Shown here: positions 1-11,256 of the stretch, piece after piece
Layout of the letters: the number at the start of each line of letters is the position of its first letter
How positions within the stretch are numbered: the first letter of the stretch is position 1
Source of the DNA: Astrocystis sublimbata
Lineage: Eukaryota; Ascomycota; Sordariomycetes; Xylariales; Xylariaceae
Direction of reading: 5' to 3'
NCBI GenBank assembly: GCA_022453515.1
Contig: JAJNNY010000073.1
Location: 62,001-126,000, forward strand
Length of the DNA: 64,000 nt
The notes under the pieces: generated by a model
The model's input: only the letters and a program-made list of their open reading frames with translations
What the model was told of the DNA's origin: nothing
The model's database searches: none
Made by a program: the position numbers and the translations under genes

Positions 1-1031
1 CGACATATGTGAATCCTCTTTGGCACCATGCAGTAGTTATTGTTTATTACTCAACTATTTCCTCAGCTGTTTAGAACGTGAACTAAAGCTTGGGTAAACA
101 TTTTATTTACGAGTATTGTTCACATTGTACGCGAATCCGAGGTCCCAGTGCACCCGTCGAATCAGCCAGCGGTTTATCTCCTTGTTTGATGAAGGCGGGA
201 CCTCTCCCAGGTGGCAGGCGTGTCCCCCATTGCAGCTCAGGGTGCAAGCACGCTAACTACCAGGTACTCCCTGGGGGGCAGATGCTGCTAAGTACATGTA
301 GTACAACATCCCACCACGGCTGGCCAGCCATCGCATGAAACAGACCAGCTGTCTTCATACTTTCATCTCATCTCATCTTGTTCCTTCTCATCCGTCGTAG
401 GGCCTTGTAATAGTCAAGTGTGCTGCCGTTGTGTCGCGCTCTTGTCCTTCCACCTTACCAACCCATTCATCTATTCAACCGACCGACCCTATGTCTTCTA
501 TGCACCGTCGCAGCATCACCAAAGCCAGATCTATGTCGTACAGCTGACGCCGGGTACACCGCATCTCTTACCCCTGGACTAGCGAAATCACGCTCCGTCC
601 AGGCCACCCTGCCGCATCCTGCCGCCCGCCACCTTTCTCTAGGCGCGACCGCGCAAAAAATCAAGCTGAGAGCGAGGCGTGTCTGCAGCTTACTTGTTTA
701 ACCTTACAAGAGAAAGGCAGCTGCAGCAGCACCACACCCGCTTCGAGCACGTAGGCCCAACGGTTTCTGCTCCGATCCGTTGGCACTAGGCACCATCGAA
801 CCACACCTCGTAGCTTGGATTCACTCACTCACTCACTTACACCGAGCATTTGCAGTCGCAGTCGCAGTCGCAGTCAGTCAGTCGCACCCGACCCGACTCG
901 CTGCTGCAGGCTGCCCGACCCGACCCAAAGCTAAAAGCTACCCACACTTCCAATTCCACTGTCCACTTCCCACACGAGATCCCGATCCCGATCCCCAGTT
1001 CCCGACGCGGACGGAACATCTGTCAGTCACC
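1..1031. other. Intergenic and 5' leader of the KTE-rich gene
   Basis: No gene is supported here. Open frames are short and lack recognisable sequence. From about 350 onward the top strand is pyrimidine-rich (runs such as CTCATCTCATCT), typical of a fungal promoter/leader, and it ends at the ATG at 1032. A GCAGTC repeat lies at about 852-878. Confidence 0.6.
852..880. repeat. GCAGTC short tandem repeat in leader
   Basis: About four consecutive GCAGTC units are followed by AGTC repeats, about 155 bases before the ATG at 1032. It probably lies in the 5' untranslated leader. Confidence 0.7.
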
Positions 1032-3630
1032 ATGTCCGGCGTCAGGAACCTGCGTGCCATGTTTGAGCAGAAGGGCGACAGCCAGCCAGACGACCGGGGT
1101 AGGTCGCCTGGTCCCAGTGGTTTCGGTGAGCCTCTTCTTTCCTTCCTTCTTCTTTCTTCGTGTGAATGAATGCCCTCTCTGTCTGTCACTTTCACTTGGG
1201 AGCTGTTCATCGTGCCTGCTCTGCTCTACATTGGAACCTAATCTTACCTGCCCCTGCCCCTTACCCTCTTGCGCCTTTTGATTCACCTGCACAGTCTACC
1301 ACATTCGCTCTCGTGAGCATGTTTACTCTCTTCCAACTTCGTGAACTACATCTCCATTGCATTGTTGCTGCTATGCACTTTGGCCTTCGTTTTGTGTCTT
1401 GATTGTTTGTCCACTTCAATTTTGGGAATAAGGATCTTCAATCCTCATTTCTAGCCAGCCTACGTCACAGCAGGGCTTCCAGTCAGGGGCACCACTTTAA
1501 TGAGGTCGCCATTTTAGTAGACCCAGCATAGCTAACATCCAATTTCCGCCGCCACCAGCAACTCCCTCACCCACTGCATCTCCCCGTCCGCTATCCAAAG
1601 TCCGAACATCTTTTGTTGCTGTCGAGAAAGACGGTAGAATAGGTCTTAGGAGAGACCCCAGCAGAGATTCCGAGACAGTATCCAGCCGACGCTTCAGCAA
1701 CGACACGGACACCAGCACCCCCTTCGAAAGGTCCGACCCCTTCACCGACAACATGACCACCAGTGTTTCCTCGTTCAAGAAGAACCTGGCCCACGAGCCA
1801 ATTCCCGAGTCGCCGATGCAGGACACCACTCCTGTCAAGTTTTCCTCGAAGAAGGGCCACAAATCACCTTCCCTCGAGCCCAATGCGAACCCGGACAAGG
1901 TCACAGACGAGGAAGAACCCAAAACGAAGATGCTGCCTAGCAATCCTACCGATTCTGCAGCAGCCCACTTAGGCGGTACCGTCCTTACTGAGGGGGCTAG
2001 TGACGTCCTCAATAGCACGCCGTCGACTTCTACCGCCTCTAAGACCAAGGTTACTGGGGCTTCAAAGCCAGCTGCGAAGACGGCAGCACCTGTATCCATA
2101 GCTAAAACCGCCCTAAAAACGTCAAGGGCTCCCAGCACGAAGGAACCTGCTAAGGCTGCAGTCCCAGCTGCAAACCCCAAAAAGACTACTGCCACAAAGA
2201 CAACAGCTTCGAAGCCAGCTGCGCTCGACCTGCCCCCGTCCGGTACAGGTTTTGTTAAGCCCAAGCCCAAATCACCCACACGGCCAGTCAAGCTGCCATC
2301 ATCTCTCACAACACATACCGCCGCCTCAGCTCAGAAGTACGGGCCTGGCAGTGCGGCGGCACCTGCCACAAGCTCCAGGCAATCGCTGTCAAGAGCCTCA
2401 GGCAATGCTCAGCATCTGGCTGTCAACCCGACAACGCATAGATCGTCTAGTCGCAACAGCCTCTCGCCTGCGAGCACCACCACAACAACAGCCAAGACCC
2501 TCAGTCACAAACCCTCCAATGCCAACATACGTCGTTCTCGTCCAAGCCTGGGCCCACCGCCTAAGCCAGCTTCCAAAGAGCAACCTGCAGGAAAGAAAGA
2601 CGCACATGTAGACGAGGGCTTCCTTGCCCGTATGATGAGACCAACGGCAAGCAGCGCCAAGAAGACATCAGATAAGGCAGTCACGCCGCCCCGGAAGCAG
2701 GCCCAACCAGCTCCGATCAGGAAGGTAGACACTAAAGATGTCAAAGAGAATGCAAAGAAGGTTGTATCCAAGATGCAGGCGTCAGCTCCAGTACCATCAG
2801 CCCAGGCCAAGCCAGTAAAGAAGAGTGTCCAACCAGTTGCAGCCAAGGAGAAGCCTACGGCCAAGGAGATCGCCCCAGCTGTTGCCCAGGTCGAGACCGC
2901 CGAGGCAGCTATCGAAGAGGCAAAGCAATCAACTAGCACTGCTGAACCCTCTGTTGTCAATGGTGGTGAGTCAGAGACGGAAGCATCTGTCAAGGACGAA
3001 CCGGTGACCGTAGAAGCCGAACCTGTCCCATCATACGACGGCCCTTCAGAGCTTAAGCAGAATGCTGTCACAGAAGATCCGCTCAAAGTTGAGGATATCG
3101 AGGATACGGTCCAGGAAGCCGAAGAGCCCATCCATCAGCTTCAATCTACAGAGTCTGAAGTAGAGGCACCGCAGAATGAGACTGCTGAAGCGGCGAAAGA
3201 TGCTGTCCCGGTAGAGGAACCAGCCGTTGAGGCTGAAAAAGCAGTTGAGCCCTCGGAGCCCGAACACACGGTGGCTGAAGTTGAGAAGATTGAAGAGCCA
3301 AAGACTGAAGCAAAAACTGAGCCTGAGCCCAAGGCTGAGGTCGAGACTGCAGCCAAGACCGAAGAAGTCGAACCTGAGACTAAGACTGAGGCCAAGTCCG
3401 AGGCTGAGGCTGAAATCAAGACTGAGGCCAAGCCTGAGCCTGAAATCAAGACAGAACCCAAGATAGAGCCCAAGATCGATACCGAGTCGGAGACTAAGAC
3501 TGAGGCCAAGACTGAGACTGAGGTCCTAGCAACAACTGATGGCTCCAAGGACGACAAGACGGAGGAGGGTGAAAAGGCGCAGGACAGCATCAAGGCCGCC
3601 ATCGAGGAGGAGGCGGCGGTGGCTCTCTAG
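1032..3630 (+). CDS. Low-complexity conserved fungal protein with KTE-rich tail
   Basis: Two exons: 1032-1125 and 1559-3630 (721 residues). The intron is 1126-1558, with donor GTGAG, a CTAAC branch site at 1532-1536 and acceptor CCACCAG; the phase is consistent. An acceptor at 1530-1531 would also keep the frame and add nine residues. The N-terminus MSGVRNLRAMFEQKG looks like a short conserved helix, followed by an SP/RP-rich basic stretch (VRTSFVAVEKDGRIG). The middle is Ala/Pro/Lys/Ser-rich. The last 200 residues are acidic Glu/Lys/Thr repeats of the type KTEAKTEPEPK. I see no catalytic domain, signal peptide or membrane helix. Charged disorder with an initial amphipathic segment would suit a cytoskeletal or scaffold role, but that is only a guess. 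The function is not recognised. The coding strand is sure; the exact second-exon start is less so. Confidence 0.8.
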
Positions 3631-4332
3631 ATGCGACGCAACCTGTTCCCCTCTCCGATGTGGAGAGTAGTAGAAGGCTTCGAAGTAGAGGAAGACTAGC
3701 ATACAGACAGCATTGCATGTAGAACTTATCGAAAATGGATACCCTACCTGATCACTGCTTTGCTGCCTATGTGCTTTGGCGTATACTGCTTGATTGGTGA
3801 AAGCGGTAGGTTTTGGTGGAGAAAGTAGCAATTATATAAGACTTAGTCTTGTGGGTTTGTGCTATATTTGCTATCCACCACACTTTGAACGCGATGATGA
3901 CGAGGACACAACCTCAAATTAATGGCCTGCTGAAGGAGTCACTCGGCTTGACCACTGACTGACTGACACGCCTAGTTAGACTGAATACATGTTCGACGTC
4001 CGTGGCTCGTGGTTGGTGTCATGAGTGCAATGTAGTTCAGCTGGCTGGGAATCAGACCAGGACATGCTAAGGTGCACCCTGTTGGAATATCACTATCACT
4101 AGGTAAACATGCGTCAGAGAGTTCCGTTATCTTTTTTTGAGAAAGCCATGCTGGGGGGGTTACGTGTGTTTTTCTTTTTCATCTCTGTATTGTACATCCA
4201 GACGGTAATCTCGAAACAATATTTTCGTCTGTAGAGCGTGCCTCAGATGTCTGTCTCATGATAGATGATGCATCATCACATTAAACGACCGGTGCTGAAA
4301 TATGGTAAATCCACGCATTGTATTCGTTATAT

Positions 4333-4352
4333 GTATTGTATTGTATTGTATT
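4333..4352. repeat. TTGTA pentanucleotide repeat
   Basis: About four TTGTA units are followed by alternating GTATAT, in the convergent intergenic region. Confidence 0.75.
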
Positions 4353-4613
4353 TGTATATGTATATGTACAAAGCATCTTACACGAGAATGATGTCGAAAA
4401 TAACCTTGGAGGACAACGCGGTTAAGTGCGCATGCGGAGTGTAGTAGTGTAAGACTTTGAGGTCCTCTGGGCTGGTGTCCGGTCGCTTCCCATGCTCTCT
4501 CTCTCTTTCCTTGCTTGACTGGTCTGGCGTTGATGTTGAGGTTGTGGCGTTTTTTGACATTTCACCTGCCTTGCCTTCGCACAGGATGGAAGAGCAACCA
4601 GTTCCTCTCGTTC

Positions 4614-4637
4614 TTCTCTCTCTCTCTCTCTCTCTCC
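4614..4637. repeat. (TC)n microsatellite
   Basis: About 11 uninterrupted TC units, about 100 bases beyond the stop codon of the uS8m gene, probably in or near its 3' untranslated region. Confidence 0.85.
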
Positions 4638-4733
4638 CCGTGCAGAAAGAAAGAAGGCAAGCCAACTATTCATACGACACTCTCCGAAAGCATTCCCATT
4701 CTTTTATTTCATTTTTTCCCAATTTCTTTTCCC

Positions 4734-5228
4734 CTAAGGCCCAGCCCGACAAAGCAACAACCCCCCAACCTTCTTCTCCAGCGCCTCGCGAATCTCCAGG
4801 GTGCCCTGATCCGTCGCAACAAACATGCACTCGCCCAGATTCAAACCCTTCTGACTACTCGCAGGAAAGCCGCGCGCCAGCCGGGCCAGCTCCTTCAGGT
4901 CGGCCGTGACGTACCGCTTCGACGAGCTGATGGAGGTCATGGTGCGCAGCACCGGCGTGGCGTTGGTGCGCGCGTACTTGAGCCCCAGCCACAGGCGCTG
5001 CTGGGCTTGGTTTGCGGTTGTCAACGGGGGCGGTTCGTAGGTTGATATTGTCGCTGGGTCTGGTGGTGATTTCCCGCCTCGTGTGACGAAGGAGATGAAG
5101 CCGGCGCGGTGCATCGCTAGGGCGACCGAGAGGTTGTATTTTGTGTGGGGGACGGAGGTCAGACCGAGTTTGGCGCGGGAGGCGTTTTGCAGGTGCGAGG
5201 CCATGTTGCAGATGCTGTGGATGCCCAT
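4734..5228 (-). CDS. MRPS8: Mitochondrial small ribosomal subunit protein uS8m
   Basis: Single exon, 164 residues. The protein starts MGIHSICNMASHLQNASR, the usual beginning of fungal mitochondrial S8. It carries the S8 N-terminal fold (LSVALAMHRAGFISFVTRGG) and the C-terminal part (VGGLLLCRAGP, GECMFVATDQGTLEIREAL), which matches bacterial S8 (GEvlciv.t.G.mt..eA). It should bind 16S-like rRNA in the central domain of the mitoribosomal small subunit. An in-frame ATG at 5298-5300 would add 24 residues rich in Asp/Thr/Asn. I chose the inner ATG because family homology starts there and the length (about 160) fits. The gene converges with the KTE-rich gene. Confidence in the family is high; import is inferred, and no clear cleaved presequence is visible, which is normal for this protein. 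Confidence 0.93.
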   Translation of the reverse strand: MGIHSICNMASHLQNASRAKLGLTSVPHTKYNLSVALAMHRAGFISFVTRGGKSPPDPATISTYEPPPLTTANQAQQRLWLGLKYARTNATPVLRTMTSISSSKRYVTADLKELARLARGFPASSQKGLNLGECMFVATDQGTLEIREALEKKVGGLLLCRAGP

Positions 5229-6192
5229 TTTGGCGGTTGGGTTGGTGGTGGCTGTTGTTGTGTTGAGGTCGGGATCGGAGTCGAGATGTGATGTCCCCAA
5301 TGGGCGGGTCGTATGTCTTGTCGATATCGGTGTCGCCTGGCGTTGTGCTCTCGTTCCACAACAAAAGTTTGGTGGAGGGTATGTATCGTAGGTCGACTCG
5401 AGGCTTCCGAAGCTGAGCAGGCGGGGACTGTCGTCGAACAGGTAGGTAAGCGATGTGATGTGCAGTCGTATCGATGCACAATATCTCAGCCTGCCTTGGG
5501 CTGTTGGTGTGATGTTGGTTGCGACGTCGGAATGAAGCTATCGCGGGCTTCTGCTCTTCCTCTTGGCTACCAGTATCCAGCCCACCTTGGTTAGGATTCG
5601 CGATTGGGGAATTTTGGTGGACCGGAAGGGAAGAATTGTAGCGCCGACTTTTCCGCCCGACTTACCCGGCAGTCAAGTCACCCCACCATGTGAATAACCA
5701 GGGCAAGGTACTTACGACAGGTACAGCAAAGGGTCCAGTGAAGCAGCCCCGGCTCTCGGCTTCCCATTGGCCAACCCCGCCAGCCTAGCCCAGCCAGGAC
5801 CCCGGCGGACACCCGCTAAACACCAAGACAACCCCACCATAGCAGTCGTACAACGTGGGATATTGGACGGTTAAGCGCCGACATTCACGCTCCATGGCCG
5901 TCATGCGAGATGGCATATCATTCGAGGACCGGGCTGGGCTGTGTAAACAGGTGCAGGTGTTGGCGGCGTACAGTTATGACATAGGTAGAGAGAGCTATAG
6001 CTGACGAATTGAACAGCGAATCAACATTTCATCTTCCTCCTTGCAAAAAACTTTGTTCCAGCTTGACGTTGAGCTGGTTCTCCGCGATTCACCCTAATCA
6101 TAAGCATTTCCTAGCTTTGAGTTACAGTTGTGCTGCAGTCTTGTCGGTGACTACATCGCCTTCACTTGATCTGATTTTCTAGATTCGCAAAT
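5229..6192. other. Divergent promoter region
   Basis: Shared upstream region of the uS8m gene (bottom strand) and the Gln/Pro-rich gene (top strand). Open frames here (for example the bottom-strand frame covering 4855-5481) are out-of-frame shadows extending from uS8m. Nothing else is recognised. Confidence 0.6.
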
Positions 6193-7759
6193 ATGGCAGC
6201 CCATCCGGGTGAGGAAAACGTTGCCACCCTGTAAGTTTCTCAACTTCACCACCATGCCGCGGGTGAACACGATAGCATGCGCCTGGTCACCAGACTCACA
6301 CATTCCGCAGTTTCGGTGATATTCACTATTTCTACGGACCACCGACCGCTAGCCCTCCTCATCACCGCTTCGACAAGGGCTCATACATATATCTCTTCGA
6401 GAATGCCGAGCACCGTCGGGCGCGCGTCGAGATCGCAAACCAGCCGGGCACTGATAACCAAGATGCGTTTGACGGATGTAAGCGCATTCCACACCAAAGA
6501 CCAACAAGGGTCGGAAGCGTCGCTATGTATGGTTCTAACAGTTGTTATCGGGAACAGTCCTAGACAGAACGCACGTACGCTACTCATACAACCAACAATG
6601 TCTCGTCAGCATCACCGTCGAGGGCATCGCGGGACCACCGATAGACCCCAGCCAGTGGCACCTCCCTACCTTTGACCCGCGCAACGAGAACAAATACCAC
6701 TACAAGCTCCACTCACTCGACATATACTTCTGGACGCAGACCGACGCCCTCCAGTTCGTCAACGGCATCCGCAGGGTATTGCCCGCCTCACAAGTCGAAG
6801 TGGCCGACGAGCCAGCGCCTCCGCCGTCGCATCACGCGCACAGCTACTCCCAGGACGTGAATCCCCTGGTCCAGAAACTCGAGAATGCCGCGATATCAGG
6901 TTCTGGGATACCACAGCAGCAGCAGCAGCAGCAGCAAGGCATCCCATCGTTCGCCCCACCACCAACAGACTCATCCTCCGCCCGGAACGACTCCCCCCAG
7001 AGCTTCGTGCCCATGGCCTACAACCCCGCAGCGCCCCCCTCGGCCGAAAAGGTCCAGCATCGCGAGAAGACGCCCCCGCCGCCCGAAGACGACGGCCACA
7101 ACCCGCTAGCCGCGGCGCTGCACCGCGACCATGCAGGGCCGATCTCGCCGGGCTACGGCCAGACGATGTTCTCGGCGCCGCCGACGGCCGCGGCTGTCCC
7201 GGGGCCGCCAACGCAGGGATATCCGTTCCCGGCTGCGCCTGGTCCTCCACAAGGCATTGCAACCCCGGTGCAAAGCCCTGGATTCGCGCCCACTCAATAC
7301 GCGCAGCTGCAGCGCTCCGTCACAATGCCCGTGAACACGGCAGGCATGGCGTCGCCCGCGCTGACAAGTCCGTACGGCGGTAACTTCCCTGGATCGCCAG
7401 GTTTTGCGCCGCCGCCGAACCAGCCGCAGTCTATTGCCCAACAACAACAACAAGCTACGCCTCCACCAGGACAACAGCAACAACCGGGTCAAAGTCAGGG
7501 TCAAAGTCAGCAGAACCCAAGTACCCCAGTAGGCGGCTTCTCGCACTTCAGCTACGGCAACGCGCACCAAGGGCCGGCGGCCGGGACCGAGTACACGATC
7601 CACCAGCAGCTGTACCGGCCCACGGAGCAGGAGTACAGCGCGAAATACGCAGAATATAAGCCCAAGACGGAGGGTGGCAGTAAGTTGGGGAAGAGCGCGG
7701 AACGGCTGGAACGGGGCGTTACGGGGATGTTGAAGAAGTTTGAGAAGAAGCTTATTTAG
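6193..7759 (+). CDS. Conserved fungal Gln/Pro-rich protein, unknown function
   Basis: Three exons: 6193-6230, 6311-6477 and 6558-7759 (468 residues). The introns are 80 bases each, with GTAAG donors; a CTAAC branch site lies before the second acceptor. The N-terminal 160 residues form a globular-looking domain (FGDIHYFYGPP, then RVEIANQPGTDNQDAFDGF, then LHSLDIYFWTQTDALQFVNG). Its alternating strands and terminal helix would suit a small beta-sandwich or PH-like fold; that is inference only. The rest is disordered: a Gln tract (residues about 235-245), proline-rich segments and repeated QSQGQ. It ends in a short basic helix (ERGVTGMLKKFEKKLI). I recognise the pattern as a conserved filamentous-fungal hypothetical protein but know no function. 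There is no signal peptide or membrane segment. Confidence 0.85.
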
Positions 7760-8287
7760 GTTGGTTGTTTAGGAGGGAGAGTGAAGGGGGGGGAGGGGAG
7801 GCTGTATTGAGATTGTTATATGATACCTAGGTTGTACGGTGGTGGAAGTTGACGATAGCTTGATCTACTATGTAGAAACTTCTTTGTTCTACCTTCTACT
7901 ATAAGTAATCTCCGATCAAGCAGAGATGCGATAATGAGGTACGTCTGCCTACCAATAGCTTTATGAGTGTCACAAAACCGTCCCCAAGCGCCTGAAGATC
8001 CTGTGCCCATTCAAACGGAATTTACCGCGTAACAATCAATATATAAAATCTTTACTAATTCGCGATAGTGTAAAATCCCATAACTTGCTATATTGTCTTT
8101 TATTATTATCATGAACGTTGGGAGTTGATTGAGGCCTAGGATAAATGAGTGCTAGCAGGAGAAAAAGGTGGTTGGCAAGCATGCCGGATTGATTAAGAAG
8201 AGAAATCCAGGCCTTCAGTCCTGCATGCGGGTATGCCTGGTAGAGTAGTGGTGCATGCAACCTGCGATCAATGTCTTAGACACACAG

Positions 8288-8307
8288 AAGCATGCATGCA
8301 TGCATGT
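8288..8307. repeat. GCAT short tandem repeat
   Basis: About four consecutive GCAT units (AGCATGCATGCATGCATG); it is also self-complementary, so it could form a hairpin. Confidence 0.7.
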
Positions 8308-8546
8308 TTCGTTTTAGCTTCGTAGCTTCGTCTTGGGAGTGGCTACTTTCTGAGCGGCTGATACACTACATACATACATGTCTGTATATACTACATGATA
8401 AGTGGTTTTTTCGCGGCGTTCTGCTTGCAGGGGGGAAATGTATTTTCCTGGAGTTGAAAGAATGGATGGCTATGCAGAGATAATAGTTAGGAAGCATTTC
8501 ACTGCTTGAAAATATCGATCGCTGCGCCGGCGGGTAGCTGGCGATC

Positions 8547-8573
8547 CGTGGAGGTGGAGGTGGAGGTGGAGGG
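8547..8573. repeat. GGTGGA short tandem repeat
   Basis: Four GGTGGA units on the top strand, in an intergenic region. Confidence 0.75.
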
Positions 8574-10608
8574 CTATAACACACAAGGCGCAGCAGCAGC
8601 AGCCAGCACAAGCCACGATCGAAGCGCTCCCACTTCCAACTACTTACAGGTCGCGGCTCTGTGCTGGTAGGTATCGTGCAACGCTCAGGTATCTTGGTGT
8701 TCGCTCGTTCTGCTGCTTCTGTATGTATGTTGCCGGCGAGTACGAACAATACCGCGCCCGAAAGACGCTTCGGTGTATCGTATACGAATGTGCCAAGTGA
8801 GGTATTCGGTTGCAACACGATGGACCTAAGGTGCTAGGTAAATGTAGTTTTTTTTTGTTTAACGCCATGGCACCACCACTACCGTACCTACCCCGCTACG
8901 ATCTAACGGCGCCGAAAGGTTTACCACTAACCTGGAAGCGAACACCCGAAGCTAGGGTAAAGGCTCTACCTGGATCTTCGCCCGGATGGGCTGCATTGCC
9001 AGGGGTTGCAGATAGAGTATATTGTAAGTGGGAGGTACTATGTAGAATATCGACTAGGGCAGTGCATGCAACTTTGCAATTTGCAGTTGCTTGCATCTTG
9101 TTGTTGATAAACAATATTTTGTAAATATTTTGATATTAACTCATCTCCTCGCCTGGGGGCGGGCTGTTCAGGTTCTAGGAATGGTACCTGCAATATCATT
9201 ACTCTCTCCTGCACGTCCGCTGAGATTTGTATCCGCACTAACGACCGAATTATTGAGAAATTAACCCAAATATTCGAGGGTTGGCGAGAGCGTAAAATGT
9301 AAACTTGGTGGGAAATATCGGGACATACATGAAAGTTGGGAAGCTGTGATCTAGAACTTCCAAAGCCTCTTCAGGATTGGCTGGCTTAGACAACTAGATG
9401 CATTCTGAGCAGGGAAAGCCCTGGGAGCAAATCAGTGCTGGACAGGTCCAAGTACAACAGCAGCACTCACGAGTCACGATGTGGTCGCGCTTTCCTTTCG
9501 AAAAGCTTCGGAAATGCCCAGGAGGAATTGCTCGTCTTATCTAGGTACAATTAATTTGTGTCTGCTGTCTACAACCTCTTCTCTCCATTTGTAATACGAG
9601 ACAGCAGGCAGAGAAACAACTGTGCAGCTTGGCCGCGCCCAACGTTACTGTTGGTGTACCGGGAGATAAGGCAGCCACTACGATGATGCTGCCTCACCTG
9701 CGGTACTTGCACCGACAGCTCCATCAAAGATCAGCCAAGTCCCTCGCCAAGATCTGGCTGACATGGCCCGGTCGTCGTCCAGCCATCTGGGTGCTCGCCC
9801 CCCAGGGCTTCGTCCAGGGTACGAGTAAGGTACGCAACACACGCAGCATACTACCTAAGCTAGCCATGTACCTGCCTAGCGTGTGCTTTTCCGGCTGTAC
9901 GGCTTCGTAGGGCGTGGCATGGTTTTGGCATCGTCATGAGTGGGCGAGTCGCCCCATCCCCCGTACCCAGACGCTGGCGCTTTTCCTCATCCATCCGTCA
10001 AGGTTGCCTCTGCCCACCTGCTCAAAGATGGCTTAATGCGCGATCTTTACATCTCTGATGCACCTCTACAGCACTTGCATCTTGTCTGTATACCGACCGA
10101 TCTTTTAGGGTACGCCGTACAGTCCATAACCTTAGGTACATACCTGGACATCGTTCGCCTTCCCATCCCTTTTACCTTTTCCCAAACTCGTATTTGAAAC
10201 ACTCTCCATTGATCCCCCAATATACTTACGGAATTGGCGGATCAAAGAACAATCATTGAGGAAATTGGAAGACCGTGTACCATCCTTCCAAGCTCGAAAT
10301 TGCCTCTTGGTTCACACGTGGTGTTCGAGAGTGGTATTGGTATTAGTGGTGGTGGTGGCTCAAACGGTTCATTGACACCGGCTCGACTGGCTCCCACGAC
10401 GAACAGAACACGCCCGTCGCAGAACAGTAATCTGCGAGACAGACAACCACGATCAACGACGGGATTGCTTGTGCTACCATCCCCTGAGCTGAGGTTGCGT
10501 GTTGCAACAGGCGGGGAGTCAGCCCTTCACTCCACTATCAGCACCACCAACGTCGCGGCATCGCGGCGTCGCCGCCTGGCCCCCTTCCTCTTCGAACATC
10601 TCATCTCA

Positions 10609-10700
10609 TCTCATACACATACATCTCGTACACACACATACATACATACATCCATCCGTGGTAACGGTAGTACAGCACACACACACAGCACACACACTCC
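10609..10700. repeat. ACAT/CA microsatellite cluster
   Basis: Mixed ACAC and ACAT repeats followed by (CA)n, upstream of the PPxY membrane-protein gene. They explain the long His/Thr/Ser-rich open frames in this interval. Confidence 0.75.
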
Positions 10701-11256
10701 TCCGCCACCATCCATTTCATTGAGCACTGCCGTCGCTACCGTCGCCGGCTGATGGTAGTGTCACTCTAATCGGACATTACCTACCGCGCATGCGACAAGC
10801 ACGGCATCCTGCGCATCCGTACCAGCTCCCGTACCATACCACCCTTGGTCAAGCTCGGTGCTTATGCTAGCCTATCTGCCTTGCTTAGCTCAACAACACC
10901 ACCACTCCCGTCCCGGCCGCCCCCCACCCACTCCACGACGGCGTCGCGCGCTCTCGTCGACGTTTCTATACCAACGTCAGACTACAATCATTAGATATTA
11001 TACCAAGATCTCCACGAGACTGATTCTGTAATTATTGCTTCAGCGCGCTCCCGTTCGCACAGCGACATCTTTTACACCTCGGACCCGAGTCCAATTGGCA
11101 GCTTAGACTACGCCTGATACGCTGGTCCACCTCTGATTCAGCTTTCTTCGGCCTGCCAACGTCTGTCTGCCTGTTAGGCCCAAACGCCACCAGTGCGGTA
11201 GCACGTTAATCTCTAGTCGCTCGCTTTACACGTCCATACGAGGCGTTGTCCTCATC

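Larger units (their letters stand above)
3631..4733. other. Convergent intergenic region
   Basis: This lies between two convergent genes. It holds A/T-rich 3' flank, TTGTA repeats near 4333-4351 and a long TC tract near 4614-4637. A 95-residue bottom-strand open frame here is only the complement of the TC tract and is not credible as a gene. Confidence 0.6.
7760..11256. other. Long intergenic region plus long 5' leader
   Basis: 3.5 kb without a supported gene. Open frames up to 172 codons (10234-10752) are low-complexity translations of CA/ACAT repeats. The last 650 bases before 11257 are C/T-rich and probably include the promoter and a long leader of the PPxY membrane-protein gene. Short repeats are listed separately. 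Confidence 0.55.

Noticed and set aside
1497..2309. 270-codon bottom-strand frame
   Set aside because: Complement of the low-complexity KTE-rich gene exon; Val/Gly/Leu-rich without motifs.
10234..10752. 172-codon top-strand frame
   Set aside because: Largely the translation of CA/ACAT repeats in a promoter/leader region.
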